Notes: generated by a model from the letters alone, not told the origin. Shown: positions 11,665 to 22,596, numbered from the stretch's first letter. The stretch: 64,000 bases of DNA from Leptidea sinapis (GCF_905404315.1 NC_066288.1:6968501-7032500); one strand, 5' to 3'. A program made the numbers and translations.

Positions 11665-12685
11665 TCTTAACCCGTCCATACTTCATCGTGGTCGAAAGTT
11701 ATGATGTATGATGTTATGATGATGAAGAAATAATACATACAATATGTAAATTGAAAAAATACTAGTTAAAGGTCATGGAATCCTATAACAATCTAAGATT
11801 ATTTATGGAACGTTCGAAATTCCATCCTGATACTATATGATTTTTGCGTAATTAACGAAAATAAAAGTGGTTTTCATTTTATAATATAAAGATCTTAGAT
11901 TAAGGATTGATCGCCGCTGCGCTCCAACTAGACCTCGAAGAAAATATGATATCATGGTCAAAATTTATCTAAATTTCTAACACAATAAACGGGTCATAAA
12001 ATTTAATTCAAAGAAATTAGAATAAAAATAAAAAATTTAATAATAAGAATAAAAATTTGAAGTCTTTAGTTTCTAATAACTTTTGTGGTCAGACAAGTTT
12101 TTTAATCCATTCAAGCCCATGAAACATAGTAACTCACGGCTAAATCGATTTTCTTAAAATTAAGAATATTATATTTTCTGAAGTAAAAGAAATAACACAA
12201 GTAACATTGTAAAGCATATTTTTTAAAAACAGACTGAAAAATTCAGAGATCAAAATCTATTCGTAAATAATCTGTAACAGTGAAGTCAAGTTAGATAATT
12301 CATACATCGAGATAGAGACTCTTGCTGCTAGACAACCGATAAAAACAGACCAGGTTTATTATTTTAGTATGCGTGACATGCTACGAGGGGTTAACTGTGT
12401 CAACCTCAATTTTTTTCGACATTTTCACAGCTGTCACAGTCTATCTAAACGTATGAGTGATCTAAAGTTTAAGTAGTAGTTTTTACAACACATTAATGGC
12501 ATAATATTTTCACAAACATAAACAAATCAAAATCTTATGAAAGGACCAGCCAAGTCCCGGACAACACAACGTTTAATTCAATTGAGTCACTGCTAGAATC
12601 ATGGTACAATATCCCACTTCTGATAAGATCTCATGTCAATCAATATAATCTACTTAATTATTCTGCTCAAGAGCGGAACGTTTGT
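11665..12685. other. AT-rich stretch with one shared repeat block
   Basis: No gene is seen. At 12409-12450 a TTTTTCGACATTTTCACAGC block followed by TGTCA.AGTCTATCTA recurs at 35966-36000 and 52014-52046, the right ends of the two duplicated units. It is therefore a dispersed repeat of unknown class. Confidence 0.5.
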
Positions 12686-13560
12686 TTCCATCGTTTTTTG
12701 TTGCTTTTTTGTCGGATGATGTCACTAGCGCCAATACAGCGTGATCTGGTGATATATTATTATTAAGATAGCACCACTGTGTTGATCCTACGACTTTGTC
12801 TGCGTGGATTTCTACTTTCGCAGTATGAATGTAACGAGATGTTGATGTAGGTCCAAAAGAATCATTGAGAGCAAAATTTAAAGAAATTAATATCTTGACT
12901 GTTGCTTCTCAATATAATAATAGATAATGAAATAAAAATTCTACAAACTGTCATATCCATAATGTAAACACCAGGATTACTAGGATGGGTCGAGTTACTA
13001 AGTGATGTATATGCTTTTACAACAAGATCCCAGAAAATGTTCAAAACAAAAGTATTACGTTATTCAAATGAATTGTTAAAAAAGTTTGTATGGTAAATGT
13101 TACTATAACATATATGACTTTCTTAATGATACCACAGATTGGGAATGAAGTGACCGCCTTCAGGCTATTAAATAATACGTTTAATTGTATATTATTACTT
13201 TGTAAACATATTTTGTTGATGAAAAAAGAAGCCCGCTGAGTTTGTTGCGCCCATTCTTCTCAGATCTGAGGCATTCGTTTTGTAATGAGTGGTAGTTTTT
13301 GACTTTGAATAATTGATGTCATATCCCATTTTGAATAAAAATATTTGAATTTGAATTTGTAATCCTTTGAAACCTTGTGTGATCTTTATGCTTTTAAAGG
13401 TCTGGTCCGCGAGACACAATTTAACTGCAAAAGGAACATAATTATATGAGATAAGTGAAGAGAGACTTGGCTCACTTTCGTTCGTTCTCCTGTTCGGTGA
13501 CTGGTCATAGAGATCTGGCAATTCATAGAATTGACAGCCTGTTAATGTTTGACCAATTAT
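12686..13560 (+). repeat. repeat unit 1 of a diverged direct pair, with LINE inside
   Basis: The left part (12700-12845) and right part (13361-13540) match 13640-13840 and 14165-14290 in unit 2, for example TTTTTTGTCGGATGATGTCA and CTCCTGTTCGGTGACTG. Unit 1 is split by a family B LINE tail, unit 2 by a SINE-like element at a different point. The class of the underlying repeat is unknown. Confidence 0.7.
12846..13360 (+). mobile_element. family B LINE, 5'-truncated 3' end
   Basis: It starts in the RT C-terminal region (bases matching 7258-7330, e.g. CCAAAAGAATCATTGAGAGC). It continues through a shortened thumb to the 3' UTR AGCCCGCTGAGTTTGTTGCG and ends in TTTGAATTTGAATTTG. Several stops and deletions make it non-coding. 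It lies inside repeat unit 1. Confidence 0.8.
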
Positions 13561-13626
13561 ATATGTCAATGTGTGCGTTAACTAGTGGTTTTATATTCAA
13601 AATACTAAGGAACCAATGCAAAGCGT

Positions 13627-14300
13627 GGCTGACTGGTTACGACTTGTCAATCTTTGTGGCTTTTTTGTCGGATGATGTCACTAGCACCAATACAGCGTGA
13701 TCTGGTGATATATTATTATTACGATAGAACTATTGTTGTGATTCTTCGAATCTGCTGCGTGGATTTCTACTTTCGTAAAAAAGTATCTTACGAGATTTAA
13801 AATTCGTGTAATCCTTTGGAACCTTGTTTGACCTTTATACTTTTTTTATTAATAAGGGACGAGATGAGCAGGACGTTCAGTTGATGGTAATTGATACGAC
13901 CTGCCCATTACAACGCAGTGCAGCTCAGGATTCTTGAAAAACCCAAAAATTCTGAGCGGTGCTACAATTGCGCTCGTCACCTAACATATAGACATAACAT
14001 GTTAAGTCTCATTTGCCGAGTAATTTCACTAGTTACGGCGCCCTCGAGACCAAGACACAGTAATGTTTACACATTACTGCTTCACGGCAGAAATAGGCAC
14101 CGTTGTGGTGCCCATAATCCAGCCGGCATCCTGTGCAAAGGAGCCTCCCATTGGTATACTTTTTAAGGCATGATCCGCAAATACAAATTAATGCCGAAAG
14201 GAAGATACGAGGTGAGTGAAGGTAGACTTGGCTCTCTTACGTTCGCTCTCCTGTTCGGTGACTGTTCACAGGGATCTGTCAGTTCAATGAAATAGAATAT
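13627..14300 (+). repeat. repeat unit 2 of the diverged direct pair, with SINE-like element inside
   Basis: It matches unit 1 on both sides of the SINE-like insertion. Unit 1 retains the uninterrupted site near 13383-13400 (CTTTATGCTTTTAAAGG), so the pair shows the before and after states of the insertion. Confidence 0.7.
13846..14154 (-). mobile_element. SINE-like element, copy 2, with clear 10-bp target-site duplication
   Basis: This near-full-length copy is flanked by TATACTTTTT at 13836-13845 and 14155-14164. In sense orientation it runs from ACCAATGGGAGG to an ATTAATAAAAAAA tail. The paralogous unit at 13383-13400 lacks it, which gives an empty site. Duplication plus A-rich tail supports retrotransposition, presumably with LINE machinery. 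Both internal hairpins are present. I see no obvious pol III A and B boxes. Confidence 0.85.
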
Positions 14301-14302
14301 AC

Positions 14303-14465
14303 AAGTGCTGACCCGGCAAAGGATGTTTTGCCACCGCGCCCGTTCATTAAATGAATTTTTTGCAATGAGTTATTTGCATTGCAAATATATTATAGGTATT
14401 TTTAAGTCAAAAGAAATATGTTTCGAAGAAATCGTTGAATTTAATTATACTGGTGGAGACCTATA
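14303..14465 (-). mobile_element. Helitron remnant
   Basis: The plus strand opens with GTGCTGACCCGGCAAA and TTTTGCC, the complement of a lepidopteran Helitron 3' end. The CGCGCCCGTTCATT block shared with 3270-3290 follows. The CTAG terminus has mutated and the 5' end is not clear. Confidence 0.55.
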
Positions 14466-14966
14466 ATTGGCTCATAGTTATATAAATTAACATATAAGGT
14501 AGCTAATAGCTGTTGGTCTTCTTATAAATAAATAAATATCGGAATGGCCAGCAATGTTGGGATCGCGCTCTAGTCTAACAATGTTAGTAAAACAGAAGAA
14601 TCCTAAGGAAACAACGCATTGTATCCATACACCGTCTGGCGTTAGCTTCGAAGACTCTTCCTGGATGCCTTAAGAATACAATGCAAATGCAATGCAATTT
14701 ATTAATTCTACTTTTTGATTAGAGTTTATTTTCGGATTGTTTCAGTTTATTTATCTTGTATATCGTGGTCCTTGCTTTCAATAAATAAATCGAACTGGTC
14801 CCTGGCCAAGAAAAGATTGGGAACCACTGGTGTACACGTTAGTAAATTATTGTAAGTCAATGTGCCAAATCCTTTGTTCTCGTATGGTCGTGATTTTTGG
14901 GTGTAGGTAGCTGAATAATAAAGCAAAAATAAATATCAGTTCTGTATTGAGAGCTTTGCGACGTAC
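14466..14966. other. no recognisable feature
   Basis: AT-rich sequence between a Helitron remnant and a LINE tail, with nothing I can support. Confidence 0.5.
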
Positions 14967-15430
14967 CTTTTTTATAGAAGAGGAGGACAAACGAGCGTAC
15001 GGGTCATCGGATCTTAAGTGATCACCGCCACCAACATTCTCTTGCATCACCTGAGGAATCACAGGAGCGTCCGGCCATTATGGAAGGTGTATGCGGTTTT
15101 TTTGAAGGTACCCATGTCGTAATGTCCCGGAAACAAGGAAGCTCAATACAGTTCGGTATTACGTGGAAGAAAGTTCCTTGAAAACCTTACTGTGGAAGAC
15201 CACCACACATCCAGGTGGTGGGGATGATATCCTAATTAGTAGCGTGTCGTGCGAAGGTAGGATTCGCCGACAGGGATCAGGTGAAACAGCTCTTTGGAAC
15301 ACTCTCCGTGATAAATGCAATAGAGGACACACAATGAAGCGACGTCTATACGCAACGCCAAGGGATCTTGCTGTTCACAAAGCACTCACTGAGTCTGCGA
15401 CAATTCCAGCAGCTCTGCGTTTTGCAAAAA
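14967..15430 (-). pseudogene. family A LINE, ORF2 C-terminus and 3' end
   Basis: Minus-strand frames give the RT C-terminal block of family A: a RRAAGIV start near 15425, LCVLYCIYHGECSKELFHL near 15300, and then a decayed form of the block seen elsewhere as RSFLPRTTKLWNELP. It ends with the CCTCTTCTATAAAAAA-type tail at 14967. Frames shift several times. It has the same orientation as the large family A copy from 15720 on and begins about where that copy stops, so both may be one element split by the AT-rich block 15431-15719. Confidence 0.75.
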
Positions 15431-15719
15431 GCTTTTTTTATTTTAAAAATCCACAAAATTTGGTGGGGCTTTTTATATTCCAAATAAACTATATTTTGGT
15501 TTGAAATATTTATTTTTTCACCTTATTTTGACTTAAATATCGAAACAGAAACCCTAACTTTCAATCAACAGTTCTCACGTCAAAATATGTATAAACCTTA
15601 AAAAAAAAATCAGTGTGAATGAAAATAAACATTGCTGTGGTTATTTATAAATGTAAAAAGGATAATTATTCACTGTTATATTATCCTCTTCTTTCAACCT
15701 TTCAAAAATTCAAAAATTA
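15431..15719. other. AT-rich block separating two family A LINE parts
   Basis: These 289 bp have no coding signal and no recognised termini. Family A homology ends on both sides around the same RT position (QRRA.RIVDD-type block), which suggests this block inserted into the LINE. I could not define a target-site duplication. Confidence 0.45.
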
Positions 15720-17752
15720 TCGACCCTGATCTAAAGAGCGTTACTGACCTTATAAAGCGCGCGGTCAAATGGATCGAGCTGATACTGGGATGCGCCGGAA
15801 CAGAGATGTCAGCAATACTCCATGTGTGGCCGGACCTGCGCTTTGTAGAGCGCTAGAATGTGGGCCAGCTTGAAGTATTGCCGTGCTCTATTGATGACGC
15901 CCAGCTTCTTCGAAGCCAATTTGGCTTTGCCCTCCAGATGGCCACGGAATAGGCAATCGCTCGAGATTTAGAGACCCAGTATTCCGATACTAGGCGAGGC
16001 TTTTAGGGAAGTGTTGTCGAAGAGCGGTGATACGGCAAATGGGGAGTGGTAAACGCGCAAACTTGAGTCTTCTGGGGGTTGGATTGGACAAGGTTCAATT
16101 TACCCCATTCCGCGACCTTCTCGAGAGAGGACTCGATAGAAGACACAAGTTTCTCCCGGCACTGGGCGACGTTTTCCCGAGAGAGACTTGCATGGCCCGT
16201 GTATACGGCATCACCAGTGCTGTCGTCTGCATAGCAATGTTTGTTGGAGGTGTCCAACATATCATTGATATGCAGAAGAAACAGCGTGTGAGATAGCACA
16301 CAGCCTAGGGGCACTTCAGCGTTCCCAACTCCGCTTGGGATTCGAGCAAAAACCGTCGACAACGACTTGTATGCTACGCCCAGTGAGGAAGCTGGAGGTC
16401 CACTTGCATAAGCTCTCGGGAAGCCCAAATGATGGAAGTTTTGAGGGGAGCGCCTTGTGCCATACACGATCAAAGGCCTTCGCTATATCCAGACTAACTG
16501 CCAGGCCTTCCCCCTTGCTTTCAATAGCCGCCGCCCATCTATGTGATAGGTATACCAGAAGATCACCTGCTGACAGACCATGGCGAAAGCCGTATTGTCG
16601 GTCGTTGATCAACTGGTGACCCTCTAGGTATACTAAAAGCTGGCGGCTAATTATGCTCTCCATGATTTTGGAGAGCAGGGAGGTAATAGCAATAGGCCTG
16701 TAGTTTGCCGGATCCGAACTGTCTCCTTTTTTTGGATCGGATGGACAAGGGCTGACTTCTATGAGTCAGGGACTACGCCTTTGGTATAAGAGTGCCGGAA
16801 TAAACGCGTAAGCACCGGTGTCAACTCAGGGGCACACGTTCTAAGCACGATTGGAGAAATGCCATCCGGCCCGCTCAACTTCCTAACGTCCAACGAAAAC
16901 AGAGCTCGCCTAACAGTTTTCTGTCTGAACTGTACTTCAGGCATAGAGCTCTGACACCGCGGGATGGTCGACGGTGTTTTTCCGTTGTCGTCAAGAGTCG
17001 AGATGGAGGCGAAAAGAGCGCACAGGAGATCGGCTTTATCTTTTGCCGTATGGGCCAGGGTGACATTCCTCAAATGCAACGGCGGCATGGACGGCTGGTT
17101 GAAGTTACCAAGAGCAGCTTTCGACAACGACCAGAACTTGCGTGTTCCGATCGGCTAACTGGAAGCTGCTCGCTGATTTTGACTTCGCACGGGTGATTTA
17201 CCGCTTAAAAATCTGGAGGCACGGTTATATTTCCTCTTAAGAACTTTGCAGTTCGGATCCTTTGTGCCCAGCGCCGCAACCCAAGTTCAATACGCCTGTT
17301 TTTTGCAATCAGATGCTGCTTTAACTGACGCATCGAACCAGGGCTGTGATCTGCCACCGATCGGTACTCAGAGCTTGGTATAAAAATATCCATGCCCTGC
17401 AGTATCACATCGGCTACTGCAACGGAGCAGGCACTAGGATCATCCGAAGGGAAACAAATCTTGCCCCAAGGGTAGGATGCAAAAAAGGAACGCATCCTTT
17501 CCCAATCTGCTGCCTTGTAGTGCCAAACGCGGCGGGTCGCTGGTGGTCTGCGACGTTGGCGTCGGATGGGCACTACACTCCTGACCAGGCAATGGTAAGA
17601 CGTTCCGAGAGGGGCGTCGACAGAGACCTGGTAACTACCGGCATGTGTAGTCAGCAGAAGACCCAAGACTACGATTTCAGCGGAGGGGATCTGTGCAAGC
17701 ACGTCGTCAATTGCCGCTTGAACGCAGCCCATGAGATGATCCGCTTCTGCGT
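15720..17752 (-). pseudogene. family A LINE: endonuclease end and reverse transcriptase, decayed
   Basis: This is the 3' part of the host LINE, read on the minus strand. In order it has the endonuclease end (17732-17400), RT fingers with RKLSGPDGISPIVLRTCAPE (near 16900) and YRPIAITSLLSKIMESI (near 16690), and palm with SLDIAKAFDRVWHK (near 16480). YADDSTGDA (near 16230) and WGKLNLVQSNPQKTQVCAFT (near 16060) follow. Both RT aspartate motifs survive, but the frame is broken repeatedly. In the endonuclease about 57 codons are deleted, removing GDFN, and SDH has become SYH. It probably continues past 21503, beyond the nested LINE. Confidence 0.85.
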
Positions 17753-17766
17753 TACCACTATGGGAC
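17753..17766 (+). repeat. left target-site duplication of the nested LINE
   Basis: TACCACTATGGGAC is repeated at 21489-21502. The related family A copy at 4103-4118 carries this site once and uninterrupted, which confirms the insertion point. Confidence 0.9.
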
Positions 17767-17809
17767 TAAGACCATCAATTAAAGGAGCTGGAGGAAAGTC
17801 TGCTGCATA

Positions 17810-20219
17810 GTGATTGCAGCCCAGACCCATCCACATCCACTCCTTAAAATACTACAAACAAACCTCCAGCACAGTTATACCGCAACGGCTAACCTGCGAA
17901 GGGTGCTGGAGGAAAACACCGGGACCATAGCCCTAATCCAAGAGCCGTGGATTAGACATGGCAAAATATGTGGTCACTGCCACCGAAGGTAAACCACGTT
18001 CATGTATCTACACACCAAAGCATGTAACGACTACCATTATAAACGAGCTATGTTCCAGAGATCTAACCGCTGTCAAGCTCCAAGCAGATGACCGCCTAGG
18101 CCTGCCAAGTGTGGTCCTAGCATCGGTCTACATGCCAGGTGACAAAGAAGTACCATCGTCAGAGCTCTCTGCGCTGGTGACATACTGCGAGACAGAGGAT
18201 CTCGAGCTCATCATCACCGCAGACTCCAACGCGCATCACACCATCTGGGGCAGCCAGAACACCAACAAAAGAGGTGAGGATCTACTTACTTTTCTCTTTT
18301 CAACCAACCTAAATATACTAAACAGGGGCTCCGAGCCGACTTTTCTCACAACGCGAGCCCAAACCGTTATTGACCTAACGCTAGCAACCGATCATGTATC
18401 CACACACATCACCGACTGGCACGTGTCGGATGAACTTTCATGCTCGGACCATAGGTGGATTAGGTATAACCTACACATAAACATAAAACCTGCCCTACCA
18501 AGGCGTAATCTGCGCAAAACGGACCGCGCCAAGTACAGCAAATTGGTGAGGAATGAGCTTCAGTCCATCACCATACCGTATGAATACAACGACACGGCGG
18601 GTATTAACACACATATAACTGACTTATCTCATGCATTAATCAACAGCTATGAACAGACGTGCCTTCTTACTTCGACAAAGTCCATTTCAAGCAACAGATC
18701 AGCGTGGTGGGGTCCAGAGCTGGAAAGGCTGCGAGGCAAAGTAAGGAAGCTGTTCAACAGAGCCAAGAACACCCGGGCACCAGACGACTGGGACGCGTAC
18801 AAGCAAGCCCAGTACCGGTTCAAGAAGCGTATCCGCGATAGGAAGAGGGAAGGATGGAGACGCTTCTGCACCGGTATAGAATCCACTAATCAAGCGGCTA
18901 AAGTTAAAAACATAATCTCACGCGACCCAGAGCGAGACTTAGGTTGCTTGAAAAAATCTGACGGAACGCACACCAAATCCGACACCGAGACCTGCGAATT
19001 GCTCCTGAAAACTCACTTCCCTGGCTGCCGCATCACCAACAACCAGTCGTGGAATGAGGCGTCGCAGAGTAGCACACCGGATCAGACGGATTGGACCACA
19101 GTTCACAGGGTGGTAAACACAGATAAGGTAATGTGGGCAATCAATAGCTTTCTTCCATTTAAAACAGGTGGCCTTGACGGTATTTTTCCGGGGCTGCTAC
19201 AATGGGGAGACACCGGGGTGCTGGCCCTGCATCTCACAGCTATATACAGGGCCTGTCTAGCACACCGATACGTGCCACTCCAATGGAGGGAGGTGAAAGT
19301 AGTATTTATCCCTAAGCCCGGCAAGAATGACTACACGAATCCCAAATCGTTCAGACCAATCAGTCTTACATCCTTTCTGATGAAGACTTTAGAAAGACTT
19401 TGCGATAGGGATATTAGGGAAAATGCTCTCCTACACAAACCACTACACATCAACCAACATGCCTATAGTCAAGGCAAATCAACTGAATCTGCCCTTTACT
19501 GCGTAACATCACTTGTAGGTAAAGGTCTATCACGTAAACAATCAACTTTAGGTGCATTTATTGATATTGAAGGCGCCTTTGACAAAACTCCTTTTACTAG
19601 CATAGGCCGAGCGCTAGCTGAACACAATGTCGATCCTACAATTGCCGGGTGGATAGACAACATGTTGAGGCACAGAGCGTTACGTTTTACTGTGAACACC
19701 AGCACAAGATGTGTGGTGGCAACTGGATGCCCACAAGGAGGGGTACTCTCACCACTCCTTTGGAACCTTGTGTTGGACGAGCTCATCGCGGAGCTAAACA
19801 GAAAGAAACTATACACAGTAGGCTATGCGGACGATCTCGCCATTCTAATAACAGGTCCATTCGAGAATGTCCTATGTAATCTCATGAGATCTGCTTTTAA
19901 GATAATCGAGGAATGGTGCACACAAAGAACATCAAAGACTGAGCTAATACTTTTCACTAACAAACGCAATTTTGGCAATCTTACATTACCTAAGTTGTTC
20001 AATACCGAGATAAGCCTTACTAAAGAAGTTAAATACCTGCGGGTCATACTGGACAGTAAGCTGCTTTGGAATAAACACATAGACCACAAGCTGGAAAAAG
20101 CATGTATAATATTTTGGCAGTGTAGAAGACTCGTAGGGAGAACCTGGGGTCTTGCTCCAAAGATATATAATGGCTATATACGGCAGTTATTAGACCAATT
20201 ATCACCTACGGAGCAATAG
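17810..20219 (+). pseudogene. ORF2 of nested LINE: endonuclease and reverse transcriptase
   Basis: The first 50 codons (LKILQTNLQHS, then IQEPWIRHGK with the catalytic E) are in one frame. After a shift near 17970 the 753-codon frame continues with ADSNAHHTIWGS, VIDLTLATDH and SCSDHRWIRY, completing an AP-endonuclease with D, N and SDH residues. The RT follows: GGLDGIFPGLL, VFIPKPGKNDYTNPKSFRPI, FIDIEGAFDKT, CPQGGVLSPLLWNLVLDELI and GYADDLAIL. All RT catalytic aspartates are present. A one-base loss near 20168 ends this frame early at 20219 and puts the rest in another frame. The duplicated unit B has the same lesion. Confidence 0.9.
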
Positions 20220-21388
20220 CTTGGTGGCCCAGGACAGAGCTAACAACAGTACAAACCAAGCTGCAGCGATTCCAACGGCTGGCCTGCACAGCCATAACTG
20301 GTTGCATGCGCACTACGCCAACATCTGCCCTAGAAACCATTCTAGGGCTCACACCGCTTGACATACATATCCAACATGAGGCGACAATGTCGGTTCTCCG
20401 CCTGAAGCTGATGGGTGTATGCAAGAATGATGACTGCCTCACAGGAAACCTCTGGAACAGAGTAAGGAAGGATTTCCCACTCTGTGAGGCACCCTGTGAT
20501 AGAATACCCAAAACACACATCTTTCAAAAGAATTACCGTATTCAACTGTTCGAAGTGGGAGCAGACCAGTCAGGTGTAAATGAACTCAGAATTTACACAG
20601 ACGGCTCCAAAATGGCAGCCGGAACTGGAGCTGGCATCTTCTCACAGGAACTGAATATACACACCTCTATACCCGTAGGCATACACAGCTCCATATTCCA
20701 ATGCGAATGCATAGCCATCAAGGAAGCTGCAGACGCGATACTAAGAAGGAAAATACACGGACATTATACCCGTATTCTATCCGATAGTATGGCAGTACTG
20801 ACTGCGCTGGGGAGCAACACCTATAACTCAGCGCTGATATACGAGTGTCACCGATCCTTAGAACGAGCTGCCTCTAACAACTGGGTAACTCTGCAATGGA
20901 TCAAAGGACACAGCGGTTCGTTGGGGAACGATGCAGCGGATGAACTTGCAAGGCGGGGGTCGGAAACGCAAGTGGCTGGCCCAGGGCCAGTCCTGCCGCT
21001 ACCTTTCAGCCAAATGCGGTCATGGATACGCTCTCTCACCAACAACCTACATGGAACCCGATGGACAAATGTCTCAGGCTGCAGACAGTCGAAAGAGGCG
21101 ATTCCTGCACTATCGCCCAAACTGACACGTCGACTTATTAGCCTAAACAGACATGACATCCGAATTATGGTCGGCACCCTAACGGGTCACACATCACTGA
21201 ACAAACACCTATTTACAATCGGCGTTACGGACAGTCCTAAGTGCAGGGGCTGTCTAACCGAAGATGAAACGGTCACTCACGTAATCCTGGAATGTGCTGG
21301 GGTGGCCAACCAACGGGCACAAACCTTAGTAAATACAAGGTCGCTCCAGGAAGTCTGCGAACACCCCAGGAGTGTTCTGAACTTCTGA
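20171..21388 (+). pseudogene. ORF2 of nested LINE: RT thumb and RNase H
   Basis: The frame opens WLYTAVIRPIITYGAIAWWP, the usual thumb block, directly after the frameshift. The RNase H domain follows from about 20590: IYTDGSK (D), CECIAIKEAADAI (E), LSDSMAVL (D) and IKGHSGSLGNDAADELARRG (H and D), a complete DEDD set. A CRGCLTEDETVTHVILEC motif follows near 21240. The tail SLQEVCEHPRSVLNF stops at TGA, where reading through would give KELGWLE, so the terminal stop looks like a recent point mutation. RNase H would degrade template RNA during target-primed reverse transcription. Confidence 0.88.
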
Positions 21389-21488
21389 AAGGAGCTGGGC
21401 TGGTTGGAATGACTGGCCAACACTGCACGCAAAATGGACCCAATTAAGCGGTCTAATTGCGGAAACAGGAGCCCTTTACCAATACCAA

Positions 21489-21502
21489 TACCACTATGGG
21501 AC
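21489..21502 (+). repeat. right target-site duplication of the nested LINE
   Basis: Same TACCACTATGGGAC as 17753-17766. Its left edge may overlap the ACC-rich LINE tail, so 12 to 14 bp are certain. Confidence 0.88.
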
Positions 21503-22110
21503 CTGTAAACACACGCATAGATGCGGACGCGGTCCTCTAAATCTACGCGGAGCCAGAGAGTAGACAGGTCCCTACCTTCAAAATTGCCGAGACGGTGACA
21601 TCAGATATCCTCCCTAACGTACACACATACCCCGGCATGAGGCAAAAAATTGTGCTCAATATTGTACCCGGGGTACGTTAAATATGACGTATCGCTAGGT
21701 CGAGATATCTGCGTCTCCGTAAGGAAACACAAGGCCGGCTGCGCCGTCTCAAGGTGGTGGTGGACGGCGTTTAAGTTGGAGTGAATTCCCCGGATGTTAC
21801 AAAAGTCCACCATTAAGCGTGGAGCGGGGTGCCGTGGTGTTGCTGCCCTGTTTGTCCTGTGACATACGCGGTACTGTGCCCTCCCCAGAATACGAGGAGC
21901 AGCCCGAGCGCGAATGCTCGGGGAGGGATTCTCCGGCTGTACTAGAGCCGGTTCCCTCCTGGGGTAATTTCTGTTTGAATACCATACTCATATTTTCTTG
22001 GGGGTGGGGGGGGGGAACTAACTAACCCCTAACACTAACCTATGCGAAACATAGCGGCATTAAGCCGCTACTTCACGCCGGTTTCTGTGAGAGTGTGGTA
22101 AGTAACCCGG
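21503..22110 (-). pseudogene. family A LINE: ORF2 N-terminus and leader
   Basis: This is the 5' side of the host LINE, continuing from 17752 across the nested insertion. Minus-strand ORFs give MSMVFKQKLPQEGTGS, then EHSRSGCSSYSGEGT (21991-21797), and after a frame shift VDFCNIRGIHSNLNAVHHHL and LTETQ (21813-21601). These are over 85% alike to 3532-4602 by eye. The leader has a G run (22000-22015) and the hairpin 22052-22058/22064-22070. The endonuclease start is split by the frameshift. Confidence 0.82.
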
Positions 22111-22325
22111 ACGAGTCTGGCCCGATTGTGCTGACGTAAAAGACGGTAGCGTGACTCTCTTACTTTTAATAAGCCCGTAGTCGTCTCTTACGACACCCTT
22201 GGGCCTGGGACTACCCTATTCTTTTTACGCCCCGGGGAAGTACAGGGCAAAGCTTGACAGCGATATCTGCCGCAGTAGGTACATACGAGTAGTAATTTTA
22301 ATCTAAGGGACCACACTAGTGCACC
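22111..22325 (-). mobile_element. probable 5' region of family A LINE
   Basis: A GC-richer block (CGGACGAGTCTGGCCCGATT, CTTGGGCCTGGGACTACCC, CGCCCCGGGGAAGTACAGGG) directly abuts the leader. It is probably upstream LINE sequence (5' UTR or ORF1 remnant). The copy at 4603 lacks it, so the assignment is inference. Confidence 0.45.
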
Positions 22326-22373
22326 ATGTATAAAGTACTTCGAAGCATTAATTTTATAGAGTTAAAGAAAATA

Positions 22374-22596
22374 AGGAGGCTCCTTTGCACAGGAAGCCGG
22401 CTAGATTATGGGTATACCACAACGGCGCCCATTTCATGTGTAAACATTACTGTGTTTCGGTCTGAAGGGCGCTGTAGCAGAATTTTTGGGTTTTACAAGA
22501 ATCCTGAGTGGCACTGCATTGTAATGGGCAGGGCGTATCAATTACCATCAGCTGAACGTCCTACTCGTCTCTTCCCTTATTTACATTTAAAAAAAA
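22374..22596 (+). mobile_element. SINE-like element, copy 3, internally deleted
   Basis: It starts AGGAGGCTCCTTTGCACAGG and ends in ACATTTAAAAAAAA. About 80 bases between the GGGCGC block and the second arm of hairpin 2 are missing. The 178-codon ORF running through it is not a gene. Confidence 0.78.

Larger units (their letters stand above)
17767..21488 (+). mobile_element. I-superfamily-like LINE (endonuclease, RT, RNase H) nested in family A LINE
   Basis: This 3.7-kb plus-strand non-LTR element is 5'-truncated just before ORF2 and ends in a CCAATACCAATA-type tail. It is flanked by a 14-bp duplication. The domain order endonuclease, RT, RNase H and C-terminal CCHC-like motif fits the I/LOA/R1 group. 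ORF2 is broken by frameshifts near 17970 and 20168 and by a stop near 21386, so it is inactive. The left breakpoint of the tandem duplication falls inside its RT at 19598. Confidence 0.9.

Noticed and set aside
13195..13569. 124-codon minus-strand ORF
   Set aside because: Antisense to the family B LINE 3' UTR and neighbouring repeat.
20306..20545. Minus-strand ORFs within the nested LINE
   Set aside because: They mirror the RT and RNase H frame and have no motif.
22374..22596. Hammerhead-like CTGAAGG with GAAAT in the SINE-like family
   Set aside because: The first box lacks the required GA (CTGAAGG instead of CTGANGA) and no stem II or stem I forms around it.
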